From assembly GCA_030043455.1 (NCBI GenBank), contig JASHXQ010000055.1, positions 1 through 5,599 of the forward strand: a stretch of 5,599 bases of DNA, given 5' to 3'. Source of the stretch: Nitrososphaerales archaeon (lineage in GTDB: Archaea > Thermoproteota > Nitrososphaeria > Nitrososphaerales > CADDZS01). Shown here one piece after another: positions 1 through 4,824 of the stretch. The notes beneath the pieces are model-generated. The model made no database searches. It saw only the letters and a program-made list of their open reading frames with translations, and had not been told where the DNA came from. Position 1 is the stretch's first letter, and every line of letters begins with the position of its first letter. The translations under genes were made by a program, and so were the position numbers.

Positions 1-1122
1 CGGGATCGAGACCGCAAGGGCAATCGAGAGGGCTCCCCGCATCCCTCCCAACATGCTCACGTTCCTCCACTTCATCGGAATTTTCTCGGAGAAGCGATCA
101 AATATAGTCAGAATGGGATAAACGGAGGCTGCCCTAGCCGCGGTTACGGCGAGATAGGCAAGGAGAATCGAGGTTATGGATGCGGCGATGTGGTAAATAT
201 TCGTACTAAATCCAATAAAGAGAAAGGCAATCGAGTTACCCAGAAAAGCCGCGACCTCCCAGAATAGATTGATCGTTTCACGCGTCGAAGGATTGAGAGT
301 GGTGCGGATCGTAAAGTTTCCGAAATACAATCCCACAACAGCCACCGCAATCAGACCAGAGACTCCCACCGAAGAAGCTAGGGCATAGGAGCCGTAAACC
401 GCAAAGATGGTCAGGATCGTTTGTGTCAGCTTGTCGGATAGTAGACTCGCGAGTACTTCAGCAAGAAAAGCCACTACGAGACCGATCAAAGCTCCACCGG
501 CGAATAAGATCGCGAAACTGGATATCGCCGAGGGGAGTGAAACCTTGCCCAGAGTGGAAGAAGCAAGTATGACTGAAAAAAGGATGATACCAGTTGCATC
601 ATTGAAGGCAGCTTCGGTGTCCATCAGTGTGGACAATCTTGAAGGGACTTTCGCGTTGCGAAATACCTCAAGCACGGTCGCCACGTCAGTCGGAGAAATG
701 ATTGCCGCAAAAAGAAATGAGACAATATAGGGCAGTCCCGCGATCTTCCAGAGAATGAAACCCACGACAAGTGTGGATATGATCACTCCCACCGTAGCTA
801 GAACTACCGAGGGCCGGATGACCGCTCGAAGATCGGCTGATCGTATGTGGATCATCGCCTCGAAGAGCAGTGGCGGCACCACCAGACCCACGAAAAGGCC
901 TCCTTGTTGACCACCTGAGAGCCCGGAGAAGAAATTGTTCATTTGGGAAACAATCTCTTGAATGGTGCCCTGCGGAAGAAACGCCAGACTAGAAATAGCG
1001 GAGAGAACGATTCCAAGAATTACAAGCAACAGAGTGTAAGGGACCCTCGCTCTGTGCGAAATTATCGAAGCGACCAGCATAACCGTGAGAAACGCGGTTA
1101 CGAGGACTTCGGCAGAAAACAT
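1..1122 (-). CDS. CPA1/NhaP-family Na+/H+ antiporter, C-terminus cut by window edge
   Basis: This is a polytopic membrane exchanger that should swap protons for Na+ (or K+) across the cytoplasmic membrane, for pH and sodium homeostasis. The visible 374 residues are almost entirely hydrophobic helices. CPA1 hallmarks appear in order: PPLLFEA at 83-89, SPTD at 143-146, the paired ion-site residues N174-D175 in an EAAFNDATG context, FWEVAAFLGNSIAFLFIGF around 287-305, and GGMRGALS at 359-366 with the conserved Arg362. The N174-D175 pair is the family's usual electroneutral-type motif. The ATG at 1122 is preceded by GGAG four bases upstream and opens directly into the first helix. The last transmembrane segment and any cytoplasmic tail lie off the left edge. 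It follows the oxidoreductase gene on the same strand with a gap of about 100 bases, so co-transcription is possible but unproven. The ion preference cannot be read from sequence. The family call is secure. Confidence 0.93.
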   Translation of the reverse strand, partial: MFSAEVLVTAFLTVMLVASIISHRARVPYTLLLVILGIVLSAISSLAFLPQGTIQEIVSQMNNFFSGLSGGQQGGLFVGLVVPPLLFEAMIHIRSADLRAVIRPSVVLATVGVIISTLVVGFILWKIAGLPYIVSFLFAAIISPTDVATVLEVFRNAKVPSRLSTLMDTEAAFNDATGIILFSVILASSTLGKVSLPSAISSFAILFAGGALIGLVVAFLAEVLASLLSDKLTQTILTIFAVYGSYALASSVGVSGLIAVAVVGLYFGNFTIRTTLNPSTRETINLFWEVAAFLGNSIAFLFIGFSTNIYHIAASITSILLAYLAVTAARAASVYPILTIFDRFSEKIPMKWRNVSMLGGMRGALSIALAVSIP

Positions 1123-1223
1123 GACTCTCCAAAGAAAGGGCTAGCTGCCCCGCTTCAAAAAAATTCCTATGAAAATTTTGGAGAATTAGCTCTTAGGGCA
1201 GGATCCACCCCTCGGATCCGCGG
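1123..1223. other. Short spacer between two minus-strand genes with a GGATCC hairpin and a T-run
   Basis: This 101-base gap lies between the oxidoreductase stop and the antiporter start. It holds a repeat of the self-complementary hexamer GGATCC at 1201-1206 and 1214-1219, which can fold into a 6-bp stem with a 7-base loop. On the minus strand this is followed, about 38 bases further on, by a run of seven T at 1163-1157. T-runs are typical of archaeal transcription ends, so the gap may terminate the oxidoreductase transcript. I see no convincing TATA box for the antiporter; the A/T-rich stretch 1157-1180 is the only candidate. Confidence 0.35.
1201..1219 (-). terminator. Possible hairpin just after the oxidoreductase stop
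   Basis: Two copies of GGATCC separated by ACCCCTC (plus strand) form a 6-bp inverted repeat five bases beyond the minus-strand stop at 1224-1226. There is no T-run directly after the stem, so it does not fit a bacterial intrinsic terminator. The nearest T7 is at 1163-1157. It could be a weak transcript end, an RNA-stability stem or chance. Confidence 0.22.
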
Positions 1224-1580
1224 TCATTTTGGTTTGATTTCAATTACTGTGGACAATTCGAACCAATCATCCAGAGTTTCCTTACTCGCTGGGCCATAAT
1301 ATTTCTCGTAAAGCGCTTCTTTACCGACTTCTCTTGATTGACTCCCTAGCTGAGTAAGGGCCGCTTCCCCCTCGAAGTTCTCAGAACCTATCTTGATGTT
1401 CACAGCGCTGTTCTTAGCCAGATTTTTCATCCAATCAGTGTACTCGCCTTCGTGGCTGAGATAGATTTTGTCATTAGCCAGAGCAAACCACAATTCCACT
1501 TCGTGATTTTTCCCGGTTTTCCTTCCCTTGGTGGTGAGGTAGACGAATTTTTCTTTCTTCAGGATGTCAGGAATCTTCAT
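1224..1580 (-). CDS. Deazaflavin (F420)-dependent nitroreductase-like protein, Ddn/DUF385 family
   Basis: This 118-residue cytoplasmic protein belongs to the split-beta-barrel family related to mycobacterial Ddn and other F420-dependent oxidoreductases. The visible signature is LTTKGRKTG at 15-23, followed by a short acidic and hydrophobic strand (EVELWFAL, 27-34), then DKIYLSHEGEYTDWMKNLAKN (37-57). This matches the family pattern of a GRKSG cofactor-phosphate loop followed by a W-x-x-N-L segment. The C-terminal LDDWFELSTVIEI pattern is also family-like. Such proteins bind F420, FMN or a similar cofactor and reduce small organic substrates; the substrate here is unknown. The ATG at 1580 is the only plausible start, because the frame upstream reaches a TAA with no ATG, GTG or TTG between. 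It is divergent from the winged-helix regulator gene across a 215-base spacer, so that regulator may control it. The family call is good; F420 use is inferred from the family. Confidence 0.85.
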   Translation of the reverse strand: MKIPDILKKEKFVYLTTKGRKTGKNHEVELWFALANDKIYLSHEGEYTDWMKNLAKNSAVNIKIGSENFEGEAALTQLGSQSREVGKEALYEKYYGPASKETLDDWFELSTVIEIKPK

Positions 1581-1612
1581 TTCGGGTCCCAGTATTCTGG
1601 GAGTGTTTCGGA

Positions 1613-1622
1613 GTTAATAAGC
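1613..1622 (-). promoter_or_regulatory. Possible TATA box of the oxidoreductase gene
   Basis: On the minus strand this reads GCTTATTAAC, an A/T-rich core 33-42 bases before the ATG. Archaeal TATA boxes lie about 27 bases before the transcript start, so this would give a short leader of roughly 10 bases, a common archaeal arrangement. It abuts the 12-base palindrome on the upstream side. Confidence 0.3.
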
Positions 1623-1631
1623 TTCGAAGCT
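1620..1631. repeat. Perfect 12-base palindrome, candidate operator
   Basis: AGCTTCGAAGCT is identical to its reverse complement, and the symmetry ends exactly at its edges. It overlaps the upstream edge of the putative TATA box of the oxidoreductase. A dimeric winged-helix protein, possibly the one encoded at 1796, could bind there. A perfect 12-mer can also occur by chance, and no second copy is seen in the window. Confidence 0.4.
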
Positions 1632-1670
1632 GTACGAGGCGCCGGGAATCCCGCCACAGTAGCAGCAATG

Positions 1671-1700
1671 TCTTGGCTCAAGTTGCGAACTTTGGCAAGA
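1671..1700. repeat. 30-base imperfect inverted repeat upstream of the regulator
   Basis: The outer arms TCTTG (1671-1675) and CAAGA (1696-1700) pair perfectly. The inner arms AAGTT (1680-1684) and AACTT (1688-1692) also pair, around a three-base centre GCG; the two stems are offset by one base. The dyad ends two bases before the A-rich TATA-like run at 1703. This is a usual position for a control site in archaeal promoters. It might be an autoregulatory site for the winged-helix protein or a site for another factor. Confidence 0.4.
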
Positions 1701-1702
1701 CC

Positions 1703-1711
1703 TTAAAAAAA
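1703..1711 (+). promoter_or_regulatory. A-rich TATA-like element, possible promoter of the regulator cassette
   Basis: TTAAAAAAA is the most A/T-rich stretch before the plus-strand genes. It lies 85-93 bases before the TTG start at 1796, which would imply a leader of about 60 bases. It lacks the alternating T/A of a strong archaeal TATA box, so the assignment is tentative. Confidence 0.2.
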
Positions 1712-1795
1712 GAGAGAATTGATAGATGGGGTTAGAGCAAGCGGGATGAAAACTCGCTTCTCCTGAAAAAACACCCAAGGATTCAGATATCGGAT

Positions 1796-2308
1796 TTGAG
1801 CGTCAGTCCCGACAATAAATCCAAGATCTCTGGTTTGATCCGGCAGAATCCTGGAATTCATCTGAGAGAATTACAAAGGAAATTAGGCGTTTCTTTCAAT
1901 TCCATACGATATAACACAGAGAAAATGGCGCTCAGCGGGGAAATTGTCTGTGAAAAGGGCCCGGGGTATTCTAGATTTTATCCGCTCGGGATGCCGGAGA
2001 GAGTCAGACTCGTGTACTCGGTTTCGAGAAACAAAACTATTTTCAAAATTTTATCAGAACTTACCACGCAGATAATGCTAAGCAACAAAGAGCTATCGAG
2101 CCGGACTGGATTCGCCAAGTCCACCATCAGCGAGCACGTTCATTTTCTTCTGAGCGTGAATTTGGTAAAGCTCACGCTGTCAGTTGAAGGGAATTTCAAG
2201 GTGGAGCTCCAGGACAGGGAGCTTGTAAAAAGCATTATTGACGAACTCAATCAAGCTGCTCTCAAGAACGATGTAGTCCAGAATTTCGTAGAGCTCTGGG
2301 ATTTCTAG
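1796..2308 (+). CDS. Tandem winged-helix DNA-binding transcriptional regulator
   Basis: This 170-residue cytoplasmic protein has two winged-helix modules and no ligand-binding domain. Module one (about 8-62) contains the helix-turn-helix HLRELQRKLGVSFNSIRYNTEKM and a basic wing ending GPGYSRFYPLG. Module two (about 78-138) contains LSNKELSSRTGFAKSTISEHVHFLLS, close in style to MarR/ArsR recognition helices, and a wing VKLTLSVEGNFKVEL. A short helix (140-158) follows and may dimerise. Paired winged helices like this are frequent in archaea, usually of unknown target. The TTG at 1796 is the first accepted start codon after the in-frame stop at 1733-1735; a CTG at 1763 is a weaker alternative. 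It leads a tight plus-strand cassette and faces the oxidoreductase gene across a dyad-rich spacer, so it probably controls one or both sides. A single cysteine (C52) sits just before the first wing. Confidence 0.88.
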   Translation: MSVSPDNKSKISGLIRQNPGIHLRELQRKLGVSFNSIRYNTEKMALSGEIVCEKGPGYSRFYPLGMPERVRLVYSVSRNKTIFKILSELTTQIMLSNKELSSRTGFAKSTISEHVHFLLSVNLVKLTLSVEGNFKVELQDRELVKSIIDELNQAALKNDVVQNFVELWDF

Positions 2309-2328
2309 TCCTGGGTTCATTACCAAAG

Positions 2329-3921
2329 CTGTGTTGGCCCACGATTCTCAAAGGAGCAAGCAAATCGTCTTCCCTTTTCCGCAAAGTTCTCGTCGGGATT
2401 CTGGTTGGAGTCATTTCTACTCTGTTCCTTTTTTCCGAACCTGCCCGTGTAAGATCGATTCTTCCCACAGCGTTTGCTGGTTCCGCAAAAACCATTGGCT
2501 CAATAATTGTTACACAAGCCTCTTCGGAGATCAGACAATTCCCGATTCCAACAAACAATTCTGGACCCAATGCGATTGTCTCAGCCCCCAATGACACGTT
2601 CTGGTTCGTCGAATTCACGGCTGCACAGCTCGGAGAATTCTTCGGACAAAACGACTCATTCAAGGAATTCAAAATTCCGGGGAATGATTCCATACCAACC
2701 TCGTTGGCTGTGGACAACCTAGGTAACGTGTGGTTTTCGGATCAAAGTGGAACTGGAAGCATATGGAAATTTAATCGCACAACTGATCAATTCACTCAAT
2801 ATGACACACCAACAAAGAACTCTCAACCGTTGTTCATTTTGGTTGATCAGCAGAACGATATCTGGTTCACAGAAATCTCTGGCGATAGGATCGGCGAGTT
2901 GATCTATCCAACTTACCGGGCTGTGGAATATCCGCTGCCAACACCAAGTGCGGAGCCCGTGGAGATGTCATGGAACCTGAATAAATCAGGGATTTGGATT
3001 ACCGAGGCCCAGTCCGGAAAGATCGCTCTTTTCGATCTCGATTCTCATAGTTTTAGAGAATATTCGCCGCCACCATCCCTACCCTTGAAAGATCCCGTGG
3101 GGATCGTTGTCGATCATCTTGGAAATGTTTGGATATCCGAACATGGTGGGAGCGCAGTGGTTGAGCTAACACTTTCCAATTCAAGCTTCAGGGCTTATCC
3201 CACTTCCGTGCCCACAGGAGGTTTTCCCATCTCGGCGGTCGCCACCCTAGCCATAGATTCTCGGGGAAGGCTCTGGTTCGTAGAACATTACGCCAACATG
3301 GTGGGTCGCCTCGATCCTGCGACGGATCAGATGGAGCAATTCCAGATCCCCAGCTCAGGACTGGCGTACTCTGTCTTGAACGCGCTCGATGCGCAGGGCA
3401 ATTTCTGGTTCACGGAGTTCGGGGCTAATTCCATCGACGAGATCCCGTTCAACGTGTCTTCCCCGGTGCTAGCCTCATTGCAGCTTGCAAAAGGTGGCAC
3501 TACTACATCTGGACAGACAATTCACGCACAGGTGATAGTCAGTAACAATCTTGACTCCCCCGAGACAATCTCGCTCAGTACCACGAGCTCTTTTAGCAGT
3601 ACCGGATCTACGCCACCCCAGCAACTCTCCCTGAACGAAAGCACTCTTGACCTGCCTGCCGGAGGAAGCGCCACTGTAGGAGCAGAAATCACGCCGAGCG
3701 ATACGTTGCCATCCGGGATTTATTCTGTAGGTGTTGTGGCGAGCTATGCCAACTCCTCCACAGTGGGGATCGCTTTCATCTCGGTGGCCGGACAGTTCAA
3801 CTTTGAAGGATGGATAGTTTCAAATTACCAGATTGTGCTGGTCCTCCTCGTCGTAGTGCTGGCCGGAACATATGTCACGTTGTCCCGTCGGCCTGAAAAA
3901 TCGAAAAGATCGAAAAAGTGA
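2329..3921 (+). CDS. Membrane-anchored seven-bladed Vgb-like beta-propeller with Ig-like domain; start codon unresolved
   Basis: This looks like an extracellular protein tethered to the membrane. Its frame encodes a basic segment (SKSSSLFRK), a hydrophobic signal or anchor helix (2386-2433), then seven repeats each centred on a W-F/I pair: Trp codons at 2602, 2731, 2863, 2995, 3130, 3274 and 3406, spaced 43-48 residues. The repeat signature (GNVWFSD, DIWFTE, GIWITE, NVWISEH, RLWFVEH, NFWFTEF) is that of the virginiamycin B lyase/streptogramin-lyase-like propeller. A Ser/Thr-rich Ig-like domain (about 3460-3800), a transmembrane helix (about 3829-3885) and a basic tail RRPEKSKRSKK follow. Lyase activity is doubtful; most archaeal relatives have no known substrate. 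The frame is open from 2242 but contains no ATG, GTG or TTG before 2704. Starting at TTG 2704 would remove the signal sequence and blade one, so I reject it. The start given (CTG 2329) is a placeholder: CTG 2311, ATT 2344, or GTG 2331 with a one-base frameshift are alternatives. The stop abuts the next gene's ATG. Confidence 0.82.
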   Translation: MCWPTILKGASKSSSLFRKVLVGILVGVISTLFLFSEPARVRSILPTAFAGSAKTIGSIIVTQASSEIRQFPIPTNNSGPNAIVSAPNDTFWFVEFTAAQLGEFFGQNDSFKEFKIPGNDSIPTSLAVDNLGNVWFSDQSGTGSIWKFNRTTDQFTQYDTPTKNSQPLFILVDQQNDIWFTEISGDRIGELIYPTYRAVEYPLPTPSAEPVEMSWNLNKSGIWITEAQSGKIALFDLDSHSFREYSPPPSLPLKDPVGIVVDHLGNVWISEHGGSAVVELTLSNSSFRAYPTSVPTGGFPISAVATLAIDSRGRLWFVEHYANMVGRLDPATDQMEQFQIPSSGLAYSVLNALDAQGNFWFTEFGANSIDEIPFNVSSPVLASLQLAKGGTTTSGQTIHAQVIVSNNLDSPETISLSTTSSFSSTGSTPPQQLSLNESTLDLPAGGSATVGAEITPSDTLPSGIYSVGVVASYANSSTVGIAFISVAGQFNFEGWIVSNYQIVLVLLVVVLAGTYVTLSRRPEKSKRSKK

Positions 3922-4278
3922 ATGAGCCGGTCCCGATCTTTGAAACTACCTTCTGGAATCGAAGCCAAGAACCTAATTTCTGCGACCGGGGCCACTTTGG
4001 CAATCTGGCTTCTAGTCGCCCGAGCAGTAGAGGAATATTTAGGAAACGAGTTTCGCGTCACAATTCTTCATGTTTTCGCAAAGTGCCCCGGTCTCCCCTA
4101 CGGTGCCTACTCAGGGGGACCAGATTACATTGACATCTCCATCGACATTGGATTGAGTGTGGTCGCGTTCGTCTTGATCTACCTTACCATTCGGGATATA
4201 CGCAGAAAAAGAAGGGGAGCTTCTTTAGAAGATGGAGAGGAATCGGAAAATCCAGAAGAGGAACAGGACGAACTATAG
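3922..4278 (+). CDS. Small two-helix membrane protein with acidic cytoplasmic tail, unknown function
   Basis: I do not recognise this 118-residue protein. It has a basic N-terminus (MSRSRSLK), a first membrane segment around 18-37 (ISATGATLAIWLLVARAVEEYL), an external loop with a single cysteine and a Pro/Gly/Tyr-rich stretch (CPGLPYGAYSGGPDY, 55-69), a second strongly hydrophobic helix (about 72-90), then RRKRR followed by a very acidic tail (103-118). The positive-inside rule puts both ends in the cytoplasm. The ATG follows the propeller stop TGA with no gap, so translation is probably coupled and the two products likely work together. The first helix carries Arg34 and Glu37-38 near its end, which suggests contacts within a complex or a short helix. 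Its cytoplasmic tail is opposite in charge to the propeller's basic tail. No enzymatic motif is seen. Confidence 0.75.
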   Translation: MSRSRSLKLPSGIEAKNLISATGATLAIWLLVARAVEEYLGNEFRVTILHVFAKCPGLPYGAYSGGPDYIDISIDIGLSVVAFVLIYLTIRDIRRKRRGASLEDGEESENPEEEQDEL

Positions 4279-4310
4279 TATGCGTGTGGTCAATACTGTG
4301 ACTAGGAATG
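4279..4310. other. Convergent gene junction, no clear terminator
   Basis: Only 32 bases separate the stop of the small membrane protein (plus strand) from the stop of kdpC (minus strand). There is no T-run on either strand and no strong stem. An 8-base palindrome ACTATAGT (4272-4279) overlaps the plus-strand stop codon and is probably chance. Transcripts from the two sides may overlap here. Confidence 0.4.
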
Positions 4311-4808
4311 TTAGCTTGAACTCGTGAAGTTACTGTAGACCGCCGGATAGGTCTGGATCAGAATGATGTTTAGTTGCAACACATCGACATAAGGTGTACC
4401 AAAGATCCAAACGGTGCCCGCGATGTTGTTGTTCACAATAGAGTTAAGCTGGGTCTGAGGGATTCCACTAGCGTTGCTGATTCCGGGCACTTGTGATAGC
4501 GCTTGGGCCACAGTAATATCCGGATCGACACCCGAAGCTGAGGCGTTCTCCGGATTGCTCTCGTTCCTTGTGTGGAAAAACAAGGGTGATGTGAAGCCGT
4601 TATCGATGTATACGGAGCCCACGACCCGCCCATTCAACTTCGCAAGGTCCCCATTCGCTTGATAAGGGAAGACGACTTGTCCGATTCCCGTAATCAGAAA
4701 CGGGAAAAAGAACCCGCCTATAATCAGTGAGATTACTGCTATCCCAATGAGCGGTCGGAGATTCTCTCTTATCTTGGAAGGCTTTCTCGACTTGGAATTA
4801 GCACTCAT
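4311..4808 (-). CDS. kdpC: KdpC subunit of the high-affinity K+ pump, compact form
   Basis: KdpC is the single-span subunit that helps assemble the KdpFABC complex and supports ATP-driven K+ uptake at low external K+. This 165-residue copy has a basic N-terminal extension, the LRP start (17-19), a membrane helix (about 20-40) running into FPFLITGIGQVVFPYQANG, and GRVVGS (60-65). The extracytoplasmic domain then has SGVDPDITVAQALSQVPGISNASGI (92-116) and the C-terminal signature GTPYVDVLQLN (137-147). These align by eye with the KdpC pattern. It is short for the family (about 190 residues in Escherichia coli) despite the extended N-terminus. The stretch that normally holds the RPSA and SGGSNLGPTN motifs is reduced to about ten residues between 80 and 91. 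The ATG at 4808 has a good Shine-Dalgarno AAGGAGA (4824-4818), nine bases away and overlapping the kdpB stop. kdpB ends 14 bases upstream. Confidence 0.92.
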   Translation of the reverse strand: MSANSKSRKPSKIRENLRPLIGIAVISLIIGGFFFPFLITGIGQVVFPYQANGDLAKLNGRVVGSVYIDNGFTSPLFFHTRNESNPENASASGVDPDITVAQALSQVPGISNASGIPQTQLNSIVNNNIAGTVWIFGTPYVDVLQLNIILIQTYPAVYSNFTSSS

Positions 4809-4817
4809 TTTACATGT

Positions 4818-4824
4818 TCTCCTT
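4818..4824 (-). promoter_or_regulatory. Ribosome binding site of kdpC
   Basis: On the minus strand this reads AAGGAGA, complementary to the 16S rRNA 3' end. It lies nine bases before the kdpC ATG and overlaps the TAA stop of kdpB. This points to coupled translation. A closer ATG (4816-4814) is followed at once by TAA and is not a start, which supports ATG 4808. Confidence 0.75.

Larger units (their letters stand above)
1581..1795. promoter_or_regulatory. Divergent control region between oxidoreductase and winged-helix regulator
   Basis: This 215-base non-coding spacer serves two genes pointing away from each other. Reading left to right it holds a TATA-like TTATTAA for the minus-strand gene (around 1613-1622), a perfect 12-base palindrome (1620-1631), an 11-base dyad CGGGA-A-TCCCG (1643-1653), a 30-base imperfect dyad (1671-1700), and an A-rich TTAAAAAAA (1703-1711) that may be the plus-strand TATA element. 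A weak 5-bp inverted repeat (AAGCG at 1739-1743 with CGCTT at 1755-1759) lies in the likely leader of the regulator. Archaeal regulators usually bind such dyads close to the TATA box. The elements are seen directly; their function is inferred. Confidence 0.45.

Noticed and set aside
407..730. Plus-strand open frame of 107 codons
   Set aside because: It is fully inside the antiporter gene on the opposite strand, whose family motifs are intact.
943..1299. Plus-strand open frame of 118 codons
   Set aside because: It overlaps the antiporter and oxidoreductase genes on the other strand. Its product is low-complexity and polar with no fold pattern, and the minus-strand products are clearly recognisable.
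1739..1759. AAGCG/CGCTT inverted repeat as a riboswitch or attenuator
   Set aside because: The stem is only 5 bp with an 11-base loop, there is no T-run after it, and no known riboswitch core is visible.
2262..2717. Minus-strand open frame of 151 codons opposite the propeller N-terminus
   Set aside because: The opposite strand encodes the regulator end, a signal helix and a propeller blade. The minus-strand product shows no membrane helix, motif or repeat.
2704..3460. Calling the propeller a functional antibiotic-inactivating streptogramin lyase
   Set aside because: Only the propeller repeat signature is seen. The catalytic His and Glu positions of characterised lyases cannot be assigned by eye, and membrane tethering plus an Ig-like domain differ from the soluble enzyme.
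2704..3921. TTG at 2704 as the start of the propeller protein
   Set aside because: It lies inside blade two and removes a clear signal or anchor helix and the first propeller blade, although the C-terminus has an anchor and an extracellular-type domain that need export.
4433..4662. Short open frames on both strands overlapping kdpC
   Set aside because: All lie within the kdpC coding region in other frames; kdpC is unambiguous from its motifs and ribosome binding site.
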